NCBI RefSeq assembly: GCF_001632745.1
Contig: NZ_LQRT01000002.1
Coordinates: forward strand, 682,001 to 746,000
Direction of reading: 5' to 3'
Length of the DNA: 64,000 bases
Source of the DNA: Aquimarina aggregata
Lineage (GTDB): Bacteria; Bacteroidota; Bacteroidia; Flavobacteriales; Flavobacteriaceae
Below the pieces are notes generated by a model. It saw only the letters and a list, made by a program, of their open reading frames with translations. It had not been told where the DNA came from and made no database searches. This document shows positions 18,699 through 27,974 of the stretch, in pieces; position 1 is the first letter of the stretch; each line of letters begins with the position of its first letter. The position numbers and the translations under genes were made by a program.

Positions 18699-19604
18699 GT
18701 GGTGCCTATCGAAAATTATTCGACAAGCGCAATTCCAACCATGCAAGATCATGTACAACGTGTTAAACAGATTGAAGCTTTAGGGTTTAAAGCACTCTGG
18801 ATTAGAGATATTCCGTTTCATGTTCCCGCATTTGGTGATGCAGGTCAAACTTTTGATCCGTTTACTTATTTAGGATTTTTGGCAGGACAAACTACCAAAA
18901 TAAGCCTAGGTGTTTCAAGTATTGCTTTACCATTACACCACCCTCTAAATATTGCAAAATCCGCAACAACAATAGACCAATTATCTAATGGAAGATTAGT
19001 ATTAGGAGTTGCATCTGGAGACCGATATGATGAATATCCTGCAATGGGGATCGATTATGAAAATAGGAGTGAACTGTTTCAAGAATCATTTAACTACATA
19101 CGACAACTTCAGAATGATTTTCCAATTTATGAAACAAAGAACCACGGTGTTCTACAAGGAAATATTGATATGTTACCAAAATCAACAACCCATAAAATTC
19201 CGTTATTAATGACAGGAAGTAGCAGGCAAACTTTAGAGTGGAATGCTAAAAATGCAGATGGTTGGATGAATTATCCAAGAGATTTATATACCCAAAATAA
19301 TACAATTAGACAATACAGAGAATTGGTGGCTGAAACGCAAGAGTACGACAAACCTTTTATGCAACCCATGTATTTAGATGTGTTAAAAGATCCTAATGCC
19401 AAACCACAACCGATTCAGTTAGGGTTTAGATTAGGAATAAATTATCTAACCGATTATTTAGATAAATTACGAAGTATTGGTGTCAATCATTTAGCATTAA
19501 ACTTGCGTTTTAACACGATGAATATAGAGAAAACTTTAGAAGCAATTTCTAAAAATGTATTGCCAGAATTTCATTCAAAAGATCAAACAAAACAAGATGA
19601 ATAA
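18699..19604 (+). CDS. LLM-class flavin oxidoreductase (luciferase-like), N-terminus possibly frameshifted
   Basis: This 301-residue TIM-barrel protein of the luciferase-like monooxygenase class has 'IEALGFKALWIRDIPF', 'TTKISLGVSSIALPLHHPL', 'ATTIDQLSNGRLVLGVASGDR' and 'HKIPLLMTGSSRQTLEWNAKNADGW' (split blocks of the flavin-binding barrel). The called start is GTG at 18699, yet the frame upstream reads E-L-S-I-G-V-V, exactly the first barrel strand, with no ATG. An ATG at 18679 is one base out of frame. One missing base would give M-K-L-S-I-G-V-V. CTG at 18684 is the other option. It overlaps the next gene by 8 bp. Confidence 0.82.
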   Translation: MVPIENYSTSAIPTMQDHVQRVKQIEALGFKALWIRDIPFHVPAFGDAGQTFDPFTYLGFLAGQTTKISLGVSSIALPLHHPLNIAKSATTIDQLSNGRLVLGVASGDRYDEYPAMGIDYENRSELFQESFNYIRQLQNDFPIYETKNHGVLQGNIDMLPKSTTHKIPLLMTGSSRQTLEWNAKNADGWMNYPRDLYTQNNTIRQYRELVAETQEYDKPFMQPMYLDVLKDPNAKPQPIQLGFRLGINYLTDYLDKLRSIGVNHLALNLRFNTMNIEKTLEAISKNVLPEFHSKDQTKQDE

Positions 19605-20409
19605 GACGATTTTAATCACAGGAAGCACAGACGGAATCGGAAAGTTAACAGCCATAAAGCTGGCTAAAGATGGATATACCATTTATGTTCACGGAAGAAA
19701 TAAAGAAAAACTAAACGCTGTAGTTTTAGAAATTAAAGAACTATCAAACAACGAGAAAATCGATGGCTTTGTTGCTGATTTTTCAGATTTAAATGATGTT
19801 CAAAAAATGGCAGCTCAGATCAATGATAAAATACCTAAATTAGATGTATTGATTAATAACGCCGGTATATTTAAGACTTCGACCAGTAGTTCTAAAGGAT
19901 TTGATGTTAGATTAGTTGTAAATTATTTGGCACCTTATGTGTTAACCAATAAGATTCTTTCAATTATAAAAAAATCAGAGACACCAAGAATTATTAATTT
20001 AAGCTCCGCAGCACAATCCCATGTTACTGATGCTACATTAGCCGGGTTAGCTATGCATACTGTTAGTGAAGCATATGCACAAAGTAAATTGGCATTAACG
20101 ATGTGGAGTTTTGATTTAGCGAAACAGTATCATGATATTTCGGTACTAGCTGTTAACCCAGGTTCTTTGTTAAATACACGCATGGCTAATGAAGCCTATG
20201 GCCAGCACTGGTCGCCAGCAACAAAAGGATCGGATATACTGTACGAATTAGCTGTTTCTGAAGAATACAATGACATAACTGGACGCTATTTTGATAACGA
20301 TAAAGGCAACCCAAAAGGGGAGTTTGCAAAAGCACATCCAGATGCTTATGATGACGTTTTAATTTCAAAATTAATAGAACGTACAAAGCAATTAATCAAT
20401 CAGCCATAA
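19597..20409 (+). CDS. Short-chain dehydrogenase/reductase
   Basis: This 270-residue SDR starts at ATG 19597, overlapping the LLM gene by 8 bp. The cofactor loop is 'ITGSTDGIGKLTA' (TGxxxGIG), followed by 'LINNAGIF' (NNAG), 'IINLSSAA' (catalytic Ser) and 'YAQSKLAL' (YxxxK). All active-site residues are present. There is no membrane segment. The overlap with the LLM gene implies a shared transcript and probably a shared pathway, with the two redox enzymes acting on the same carbonyl or alcohol. The substrate is unknown. Confidence 0.92.
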   Translation: MNKTILITGSTDGIGKLTAIKLAKDGYTIYVHGRNKEKLNAVVLEIKELSNNEKIDGFVADFSDLNDVQKMAAQINDKIPKLDVLINNAGIFKTSTSSSKGFDVRLVVNYLAPYVLTNKILSIIKKSETPRIINLSSAAQSHVTDATLAGLAMHTVSEAYAQSKLALTMWSFDLAKQYHDISVLAVNPGSLLNTRMANEAYGQHWSPATKGSDILYELAVSEEYNDITGRYFDNDKGNPKGEFAKAHPDAYDDVLISKLIERTKQLINQP

Positions 20410-20456
20410 ATCGATAAGAGGAGGGGAGTGTAATGCCCATACTTAACAATACTTTA

Positions 20457-20492
20457 AAAGCTCCAAAGCATAAACACATGCTTTGGAGCTTT
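20457..20492. terminator. Bidirectional rho-independent terminator
   Basis: A 14-bp perfect stem (20457-20470 with 20479-20492) with an 8-nt loop and A/T flanks lies between convergent genes ending at 20409 and 20511. Confidence 0.88.
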
Positions 20493-20510
20493 AAGTAGGT
20501 ATCTAGATAA

Positions 20511-21740
20511 TTACTTCGTTAAAAGAAAGTCTCGTAGATTTTTATTAAAGCTATTTCTTTTTTCTGAATTGGTAAAAAAAACATAACCCACTTTCTTTTC
20601 TTTATTAAACATATATAATGCAGTACTGCTCAAATTATCGCCTCCATGAAAGTAATTCGTACCATAATCAGATTCTTCTATAGCAATACCCAATCCATAT
20701 TTACGAGCTTTTGACTTCTTAGTTGCTACAGAGCTTGACTGTATTTTTAATAGCTCTTGATGGCTTTTTTCTGATAAGATTTTAGCATTCATAAGAGCCA
20801 ATAAAAAGTTTGAGAATTCTTTTGCTTCTGTTTGTAAACTAGCCGATGCCTTAAAATTAGGATCTTTGGCGTTACTGCTATATCCTTTATTTGGTTTCCC
20901 TTTTAAATGACCATCTGCACGATGATTTTCTATATAGTCGTTCCAAACAAAACTTGTATGTTTAATTGCTAGAGGTTTAAAAATGCTCGTGTTAATTAAA
21001 CGCTGTAATCCATTTTTGTCCACACCTTTTAGATGTGCAACAACATTAGCAAGATATTCATAGCCTTCTCCCGAATATTGAAATTTTGTTCCTGGTTCAA
21101 ACTGTATGGTAAGTTTGCCATTGGGGTTATAATTTCCATTTTGATCCAAAAATCTCCAATTCGGAAATCCACTAGTATGTGATAACACCATTCTAGCAGT
21201 AATTAATTTATAACGCTCATCATAGGCAATATCTGGATATTCCATATACGTATATAATGGTGTATCCAAATCCAAAAGACCGTCATCAACCATTTTCATA
21301 ACAAAAAAGCTAAATACGGTTTTAGATATAGAGGCGGCATCAAAAATTGTAGCATTGCCTACTTTTTCTAGGGTTTCGTTGTTTTTAACACCTAATGCGT
21401 TGTGATATACGATTTTATCATCATTAATAAATGCTATAGACAATCCTGGTATATCAAGTGAGTCCATTTGCTGTTTTATAAAAGCATCCATTTCAGATTT
21501 AGAAATAAGATGATCATTAAAAGAGCGAATAACACCCTTATCCATACGAGTTTTTGACTGATTTAGACTCAAATCATCTAACTGTTTATATACTAATGAA
21601 TCGGTTGGTTGGTCTTTTTTTGTTATCACAGGAGCTACAGCTATAGTAGGCAAAGCTGCATAAGACGGTATAGAAAATAGTGCAGCTAAAAAAATGGTAC
21701 CCATAAGATGTACCAATTTTGTTTTTTGTTGATTAGACAT
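20511..21740 (-). CDS. Secreted beta-lactamase-family serine hydrolase
   Basis: This 409-residue protein is read from the ATG at 21738-21740, which is followed by a good signal peptide (residues about 5-28, 'AALFSIPSYA'); a longer open frame upstream is unlikely. Serine hydrolase motifs are intact: S137-I-S-K140 in 'FDAASISKTVFSFF', Tyr in 'FQYSGEGYEYLANV', and HGG in 'YFHGGDNLS' near the C-terminus. It probably hydrolyses a small ester or amide, or a peptidoglycan-like substrate, in the periplasm. It is a single gene, convergent with the SDR, with the HxlR gene upstream in the same direction. Confidence 0.88.
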   Translation of the reverse strand: MSNQQKTKLVHLMGTIFLAALFSIPSYAALPTIAVAPVITKKDQPTDSLVYKQLDDLSLNQSKTRMDKGVIRSFNDHLISKSEMDAFIKQQMDSLDIPGLSIAFINDDKIVYHNALGVKNNETLEKVGNATIFDAASISKTVFSFFVMKMVDDGLLDLDTPLYTYMEYPDIAYDERYKLITARMVLSHTSGFPNWRFLDQNGNYNPNGKLTIQFEPGTKFQYSGEGYEYLANVVAHLKGVDKNGLQRLINTSIFKPLAIKHTSFVWNDYIENHRADGHLKGKPNKGYSSNAKDPNFKASASLQTEAKEFSNFLLALMNAKILSEKSHQELLKIQSSSVATKKSKARKYGLGIAIEESDYGTNYFHGGDNLSSTALYMFNKEKKVGYVFFTNSEKRNSFNKNLRDFLLTK

Positions 21741-22039
21741 GTTTAATGATTTTTTGATTGATTTATAAACTATAAGATAGAATTTTGGTCGTTTTGTTAC
21801 ACTTATGCACGTACTAATCCTGATTATTATCAAATTACAGAGTAATTTATCCTCAAAAAGTTTACAATACATTCCATATTGACAGAGCCCTAAGTGATTT
21901 TGTTTATTCTTTTATAAACGAAATAGAGGGTTTATGAACTCCTTTATGATGAGGCAACAGAACGGCTTATCATCTAAGAAACGTTAGGAGGGGAGTACTA
22001 TGTATGGTATGGGATAGTATAGTTCTGGTCTAGATGATT

Positions 22040-22384
22040 TTATACTGCCAGTTCTCCTTTATTCTCAACAGCATAAACACCCCAATCTGCAATAGATATG
22101 ATTACCGGAATTAGGGTTTTTCCAAAATCGGTTAACGAATATTCTACTTTTAAAGGCGGCTTAGAGGTATAAACTTTTCTTTTAACGATTCCATCTTCTT
22201 CTAACGTCTTTAGCTGTAAACTTAACGTACGTTCTGTAACTGTTGGCATCTCTTTTCTTAACTCGTTATAGCGTAATGGACCTTCAATTAAATGATATAA
22301 TATAACCGTTTTCCATTTTCCGCCAATAATGCCCATAGTTAGACTTGCGCAACATGGATATTCTTTTCCTTTAAATGTATACAT
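22040..22384 (-). CDS. HxlR-family transcriptional regulator
   Basis: This 114-residue winged-helix protein is typical in length and motifs: 'MGIIGGKWKTVILYHLIEGPLRYNELRKEM', split as 'GGKWKTVILYHL' and 'GPLRYNELRK', then 'TERTLSLQLKTLEEDGIV'. An N-terminal CC pair (C12-C13) could sense reactive electrophiles or quinones, as in the HxlR-type YodB/HypR regulators. It is divergent from a nitroreductase gene, and three copies of one palindrome fill the region between them. Control of both genes by this protein is very likely. Confidence 0.95.
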   Translation of the reverse strand: MYTFKGKEYPCCASLTMGIIGGKWKTVILYHLIEGPLRYNELRKEMPTVTERTLSLQLKTLEEDGIVKRKVYTSKPPLKVEYSLTDFGKTLIPVIISIADWGVYAVENKGELAV

Positions 22385-22435
22385 AAGATATTGTATTGAG
22401 TGCTACAAAATTACAACACTATAATAAATAATACA

Positions 22436-22574
22436 ACTATACTTTTTATAGTAAATTTAACATACTCATAATAACCTGATATACAATTGGTTAATTGGAT
22501 TTTTTATTCAGAATTTATACTATCATTTTTGATAGTTATTGTAAGAAATCAAAACTAACTATACTTTTGATAGT
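22436..22574. promoter_or_regulatory. Three HxlR-type operators and the nitroreductase promoter
   Basis: Three imperfect palindromes of the form ACTAT-N6/8-ATAGT lie at 22436-22452, 22519-22536 and 22558-22574. The third covers a -7 element TACTTTTG (22562-22569), which has a TTG at 22539-22541 with a 20-bp spacer, a good Bacteroidota promoter for the gene at 22605. Regulator binding at the third site would block or reshape this promoter; the first lies close to the regulator's own start. Confidence 0.75.
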
Positions 22575-22604
22575 ATAAATATTTTAAACTTATACCATTT
22601 AATA

Positions 22605-23279
22605 ATGAACATACCAAATATTACCAGAGACGAAATTTTAAATGCATTTACTTATAGACATGCAACCAAAGAATTTGATGCTACCAAAACAGTATCAGAC
22701 GAAGACATTAATTTTATCCTAAAAACAGCGAATTTATCACCAAGTTCTTTTGGTTTCGAACCTTGGCATTTTATAGTTGTTCAGGATAAAGAATTACGCG
22801 AGTTATTAAAACCTGTTGCTTGGGGAGCCCCTTTAAAATTAGATACAGCTAGCCATTTTATATTAGGCTTAAGCATGAAAGCACCAATGGTAAAACACGA
22901 TGCTGATTATATTAGGCATATGATGAAAGATGTAAAACAATTTCCAGAAGATGTTATTAAAACGTATTCCAAGTTTTACAGAGAGTTTCAGGACCGTGAT
23001 TTTAATTTAGATACAGACAAGAAGTTATTCGATTGGTCTTCTAAACAAACCTATATTGCTTTAGGGAATATGATGACTGCTGCTGCATTAACAGGAATTG
23101 ATTCTTGTCCCATAGAAGGTTTTCATCAAGAAAAAGCAGAAGCAGTATTAAGAGAAAAGTTTGATGTAGACACAGATAAATACGGATTATCATTTATGTT
23201 GGCTTTTGGTTACCGAAAAGCAGATCCAGCATTCCCAAAATCTAGACGTGCTTTTGAAGACATCATTACCTGGAAATAA
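22605..23279 (+). CDS. NAD(P)H-dependent nitroreductase family protein
   Basis: This 224-residue FMN-dependent nitroreductase of the NfsB type has 'YRHATKEFDATKTVSDEDI' (FMN phosphate-binding Arg), 'NLSPSSFGFEPWHFIVV', 'QTYIALGNMMTAAALTGIDSCPIEGF' (split) and 'LSFMLAFGYRKAD'. Length and blocks are as in the family. It would reduce quinones, nitro-compounds or similar electrophiles with NAD(P)H. The divergent HxlR gene and the operators between them point to induction by such compounds, as in known HxlR/nitroreductase pairs. Confidence 0.93.
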   Translation: MNIPNITRDEILNAFTYRHATKEFDATKTVSDEDINFILKTANLSPSSFGFEPWHFIVVQDKELRELLKPVAWGAPLKLDTASHFILGLSMKAPMVKHDADYIRHMMKDVKQFPEDVIKTYSKFYREFQDRDFNLDTDKKLFDWSSKQTYIALGNMMTAAALTGIDSCPIEGFHQEKAEAVLREKFDVDTDKYGLSFMLAFGYRKADPAFPKSRRAFEDIITWK

Positions 23280-23320
23280 AACATGGTATAAAAATTAGAT
23301 AAAATTTAAAACTAAGTATC

Positions 23321-23397
23321 AAATACGCGATTTATAGCTATGAGAAATATTCTGTACAAATTATGGCAAAATGTCGATCGCTGAGAATCGCGTATTT
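23321..23397. repeat. 12-bp perfect inverted repeat
   Basis: AAATACGCGATT at 23321-23332 and its exact reverse complement at 23386-23397 are separated by 53 bp, 42 bp after the nitroreductase stop. It could fold as a long-loop hairpin, acting as a terminator or as part of a repeat element. Confidence 0.6.
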
Positions 23398-23531
23398 AAA
23401 ATTTTCTGGATTGTAGTGCGAAATATTAAATTCTAATGAAGTTATATGAGAAGTAAAGTATTCGTTGTTTGTTTGACTTAAAATCATATTGAAAAGAAAT
23501 TGAAAAGAAAAGGTTGTGCAGGAGTGGTTGG

Positions 23532-23723
<192 letters not shown>

Positions 23724-24526
23724 ATCCCACAATAATTCTATTTCATAGCAATATTAGCTACTGGGGTCATCATAATTCCAAAAAAAACTATTGCTGAAAC
23801 ATTCGCAGCCGCATCATCTCGCCACCAAAAGTAATCATCCAATGGATAATTTCTTTTGTCACGTATTGTAGCTATAATTTGCCGTTATGTACGGAATAAT
23901 TCTAAAGATTGAGAATCTTTTGAATTATTAGCGAGTTGATGTGGTTTGCTACCAATTATGGCATCTTTCTCTACACACAATATCCAACCACATAGCCCGC
24001 ACCAAAAAAAACCAAACACTTTTAGGTAGCCTATAAATCGCTTATTCGATAAAACATCCGTAAAAAAAGTTTTTACGCGATTCTCGTGAAGGTTCCCGCA
24101 TAAGCATAAAATTACTCTGACGAGATAATTTCTATGCACATGCTGTTAATAATGCTTATCTTTTTTTCTTGATACAAAAAGAAATCGACTTTAGGAGATT
24201 CACGAACTCCTCTAAAAAAATATTAACCTTGTGAGCTAAACAAAAAAATCAAGGCTGCATAAAACTTTGGAAACACGGACGAACGTTAAGAAAATGTCTG
24301 GGAGACATTTTTAGTGAGTAGCGAGCCTGTGGCGTTGGCGCTCAATCGCTATATTTTAGAAAGCATTCTAACTCATAAGATTACTAACAACAAGAATCAA
24401 TATGTATAGCTTTGATTAAACCTTTGTACTAAACCTCTAAAATAGATACGCTCCTTTGCCTATTGTTTATGCCAAAGTTTTCTGAGGCCGTTTTTAAATT
24501 TTTAGGTTCTATTTTACATAATGTTA

Positions 24527-27418
24527 TTATTCATCTTGATAATCTATTTCATCTATTCCCGTTATTGAATCTATCTGTTGAAATAAAAATCTAAAGTTGC
24601 TAAATACCTTAGGATCATTTATCTTTCTGATATATGCAGAAAACTTACTTTTTGCACTTTTTGAGCTACTTATTTCGAAAATATCTGGAATAACTGTAGG
24701 CTTAATCATCTTTTGTTGATTTAAGATTTGATCATCAAAATAGTGTTCAATACAGAAATAATTAAAAACTTGATCTTGCATAACGTACTGCTCTCTAAAT
24801 CCAGGTATAGGTAATTTTATAGCATAAATATTTTTATTAATATGTTTTTTCACTCTATTAGAGCCATCTACTAATTTGTAAATATTCTCTTTCAACCCTT
24901 TAAACTCGCTTATACCCTTCGCATCATTGTCAAATATACCTATCACAATTTCATCATCTTCAACTTTAGGTGAACATTTCATTAAAAATCCATTTAATTC
25001 TGTAGCTCCTCCACTCAAATTTCCACTTGATTTTATTGACCAATATGGATCAGAGTTTTGAGTTAATTTCATAAAAGCGTGCTCTATTATTTCTGCATCT
25101 GTTTTTCCCTCAGTATAAATACTTACTTTTCTTTTAGATCTAATTTGATCAAGCCCAGTAAATCGTAATTTTTTCGCTGGTGTATCTAAAAGTAAAGAAG
25201 CTACTTTATTATCTCCCTTAAAATGCTTCCCGATCTCTTTTTTAAGATCATTATAATTACTTCCTTTAAATAATGAGACTCCTAAATCAGCTAAAACATT
25301 AAGTAATGGGTTGTTTAAAAACGAAGAATCATATATCAATTTTTCTAATTGCGAATCTGAGTTTATTCTAGAAGAATTTAAGGTTAAGGCTAATTTTAAA
25401 GATTTATATCCTAGTGTAGAATCGTCGTAATTTTCTTGATATTGCTTAAATGTATCATCAAAAGCTAGTTCCAAAGGCGTTTTGATTGTAATTGAATTGA
25501 AGTTTTCAAAAAAGAAAAATAGATTAATCATAGCAATAAAAGGCAACTTTGCATTTTTGAAAGTTACTACCTGTTCATCTGATGCGATTTTGGTAAGTAT
25601 TTCATAGCTTTTTATATTTATATTCAAAGCAACAAGCAAAGATTCTTTTCTTAAAACATTATCCGTTTGGTAAAGTGCCTGTAACAAATAACCAATTCCC
25701 ATAACTCCACTAAAGTAATTATTGAGATTATTAGCGTTTTTTACTTTATCAGTAATTTGTTCTAAAAACTTAGCCATATCTCTTGATTTTCCTCCATAAA
25801 ATATAGCAGAGTTTTGCCAATTTGGATCAAAAAAGTTATTAATCAATAAATGTTCTTTCTCTCTTTGATGTTTGAATATTTCTATTGCACAATAATATTC
25901 CATAAAAGAATCGTGCTTAAATTGTACATAGCTTCCATTTTTTAAAAACAATATTCCTGTATTTCCTATTAAGTATAATAGAAACTCTTGGAGCTTATTC
26001 TCTGGGAGTGGCTGTGTCTTGTTGGAAAAATATTCTTCAAAATAACCTATAAACTCATCCTTATTCATAGGAACTTTATTTTCCCTAGACATAATTTCTA
26101 GAGCATATAGAGAAAGTATTCTTTCCTTAAAATTGATATCTATAAATTCGAAACGTGATTCTACATTTGCTTTACCTAAAAGAAGTTGATTAAAATTATC
26201 ATAGATATCTGAAATTGTTGCTGGAATTTCAAAGTTTTTTTCTTCAAATAGAATGGATATCAAAGAAATAGATAATGGTGTAATCGGTAACCGTTCTAAA
26301 ATTCTATTTTCTTTTAATGCATTAATTAAGTTCTCTGCCCTTGAGGAACTATCAGGAAAAAATCTTGTAATAAAGCTTTTTATCTGATGATTATTGAATT
26401 TTTCAATATTAAAATATGAAACTTTTTGATTGATAAAATCATTAAAGCTGCTATCCGTATGCCTTGTCGCAACAAAATAGTTTAATTTATCTTCTATATA
26501 TAAATTTTCTAAATCTACTATTATTTTCTTTTGAACTTTTAAATCGAATTCGTCAATAGAATCTACTAATATCAAAATATTACTGGTTTCCAATGCAACT
26601 TCATAGTTACCTTTAAAAAAACCATTTAATATAGCATTGACAGATTTTTCAATATCGTAATCATTAGATATTAAATCTATTGCAGAAACATAGATTGGTA
26701 TTTTCCTTCTTTCTTTACTATCACCCTCAATAATACAATTCTCACCTATTTTCTTTAAAAAAGTAGATTTCCCAGCTCCTGTATCTCCTGAAATTATAGC
26801 AGGTGTCTTTATATTTAATATTTTTTTACTATCATATTTTATTTGCATTGGCATATTAGATTCTTTATCCTCTTTTAATTGATAAATTCTAGGCTCAATG
26901 AAAATATTCAATAATTTTTCATAAGTATTTTGCGAAATTTTTAATCTTTTAAGCTCATCTTCCTTAGCTATATTTTCCAAATAATACTTTTCATACTCCA
27001 GTAATTCTATATCTTGGTGATTCCAGAAATTTGATAAATTTTCATCTACCAATTTTATTAATGAATCTCTATCAACGTACTCAATATTATATTTCAAGTT
27101 AACTTTTCGCTTAAAACCACGAGAAATATTCATTGTACTAATGATATAACAAGTATGAAAATCATATTTTTCTGCATTATCTGTTATTTTTTTTATAAAC
27201 TCTGTGAGATCAGCTTTCGAACCAGTATATGCATCTTTGAATAACAATAAACCGTGTCTATCGGTTGTTATTCCTGCTTTGATATCTCCAATAATGCACC
27301 TTTCATTTTTTATACTTAAATTTTTATAATCTAATTTTTGAAATATCGCAATTACAAGTTCTGCTAATTCTGTGAATTTTAATTTTTTTAGTTTTTCTAT
27401 TTTTTTCTCTGACTCCAT
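24527..27418 (-). CDS. NACHT-type STAND NTPase with Mrr-like N-terminus and TOPRIM C-terminus (candidate anti-phage protein)
   Basis: This 963-residue protein has three recognisable parts. Residues 10-130 resemble the Mrr-type restriction-nuclease fold ('FTELAELVIAIFQKLDY', GDI at 44-46, 'LLLFKDAYTGSK' with Lys61, 'IEYVDRDSLIKLVDE'); the usual Glu/Gln before the Lys is Leu-Phe here, so activity is uncertain. Residues 205-420 are a NACHT/STAND NTPase with Walker A GDTGAGKST (211-219) and Walker B 'ILILVDSIDEFD' (281-292). After a helical sensor-like region, residues 765-850 form a TOPRIM domain: E770 in 'IYTEGKTD' and D830/D832 in 'IFDNDAKG'. The sequence lies alone between repeat tails, which suggests horizontal gain. 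Confidence 0.82.
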   Translation of the reverse strand: MESEKKIEKLKKLKFTELAELVIAIFQKLDYKNLSIKNERCIIGDIKAGITTDRHGLLLFKDAYTGSKADLTEFIKKITDNAEKYDFHTCYIISTMNISRGFKRKVNLKYNIEYVDRDSLIKLVDENLSNFWNHQDIELLEYEKYYLENIAKEDELKRLKISQNTYEKLLNIFIEPRIYQLKEDKESNMPMQIKYDSKKILNIKTPAIISGDTGAGKSTFLKKIGENCIIEGDSKERRKIPIYVSAIDLISNDYDIEKSVNAILNGFFKGNYEVALETSNILILVDSIDEFDLKVQKKIIVDLENLYIEDKLNYFVATRHTDSSFNDFINQKVSYFNIEKFNNHQIKSFITRFFPDSSSRAENLINALKENRILERLPITPLSISLISILFEEKNFEIPATISDIYDNFNQLLLGKANVESRFEFIDINFKERILSLYALEIMSRENKVPMNKDEFIGYFEEYFSNKTQPLPENKLQEFLLYLIGNTGILFLKNGSYVQFKHDSFMEYYCAIEIFKHQREKEHLLINNFFDPNWQNSAIFYGGKSRDMAKFLEQITDKVKNANNLNNYFSGVMGIGYLLQALYQTDNVLRKESLLVALNINIKSYEILTKIASDEQVVTFKNAKLPFIAMINLFFFFENFNSITIKTPLELAFDDTFKQYQENYDDSTLGYKSLKLALTLNSSRINSDSQLEKLIYDSSFLNNPLLNVLADLGVSLFKGSNYNDLKKEIGKHFKGDNKVASLLLDTPAKKLRFTGLDQIRSKRKVSIYTEGKTDAEIIEHAFMKLTQNSDPYWSIKSSGNLSGGATELNGFLMKCSPKVEDDEIVIGIFDNDAKGISEFKGLKENIYKLVDGSNRVKKHINKNIYAIKLPIPGFREQYVMQDQVFNYFCIEHYFDDQILNQQKMIKPTVIPDIFEISSSKSAKSKFSAYIRKINDPKVFSNFRFLFQQIDSITGIDEIDYQDE

Positions 27419-27974
27419 TTAGATATTTGGTTAAAATAGATTAATTGATAATTAATAAATATTACATAAAAGTAATTTTATTTGTGTAATAAATAAGAGT
27501 ATAATTATAATTTATTCGCTCTAATTTAACGTTATCGACAATAACTCCATTCCACACACATTCCCCTACTCTCCTACTGTCGTTTCGGGTAATAAGTGTT
27601 CCATTGCTTTTTTTAAAGGAACTTTTCGTTAGAAAACTTTTAAAGCAAATGTAGAAGTAATAAACTTTTCTTTTCCCAAAGCAAAGTGACATAACGCAAG
27701 TACATTATAGTACAAATACGTTATTATGAGTAAAACGGCGGATAGAACTTTTCTCTTATATTTTACATAGATATTCGATTGAGAATCTTTAGACTTATTA
27801 ACGATTGAAAATCTAGTAGACTTTTGATTTTGTAAGCGAGCTGGTATGTTGGCGATTTATAACGTTTTGCTTAATCAATAGTACTATCCGTTCCGAATCA
27901 TCTTGCAGCTATAATAATTCCTCCACTGGAGCAATCTTTAGCCAAAGTTTTATGAGGTCAACAGAAATTTTAAC
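27419..27974. other. Repeat-rich non-coding tail downstream of the pentapeptide gene
   Basis: This 556-bp stretch separates two leftward genes. A 76-codon open frame at 27462-27692 is present but has no family signal and lies in repeat sequence. The stretch shares blocks with 23280-24526, including GCCAAAGTTTT-x-TGAGG shortly after the 3' end of the upstream gene in both places. Confidence 0.5.
27691..27740. repeat. Hairpin repeat related to the 23540-23723 element
   Basis: ATAACG (27691-27696) pairs with CGTTAT (27719-27724), and inner GTAC (27700-27703) pairs with GTAC (27710-27713). The part ATTATAGTACAAAT...AAAACGGCG matches the left arm of the element at 23540-23592. Confidence 0.55.

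Noticed and set aside
23885..24139. 84-codon leftward open frame
   Set aside because: It lies in repeat-rich non-coding sequence, has no family signal, and parts of it recur at 27770-27800 without an open frame.
27462..27692. 76-codon leftward open frame
   Set aside because: It lies in the repeat tail with an odd composition and no motif; it is better explained as chance.
27691..27724. Integron attC site
   Set aside because: The hairpin has two nested stems, but its ends do not fit the GTTRRRY/RYYYAAC core and no integrase is visible.
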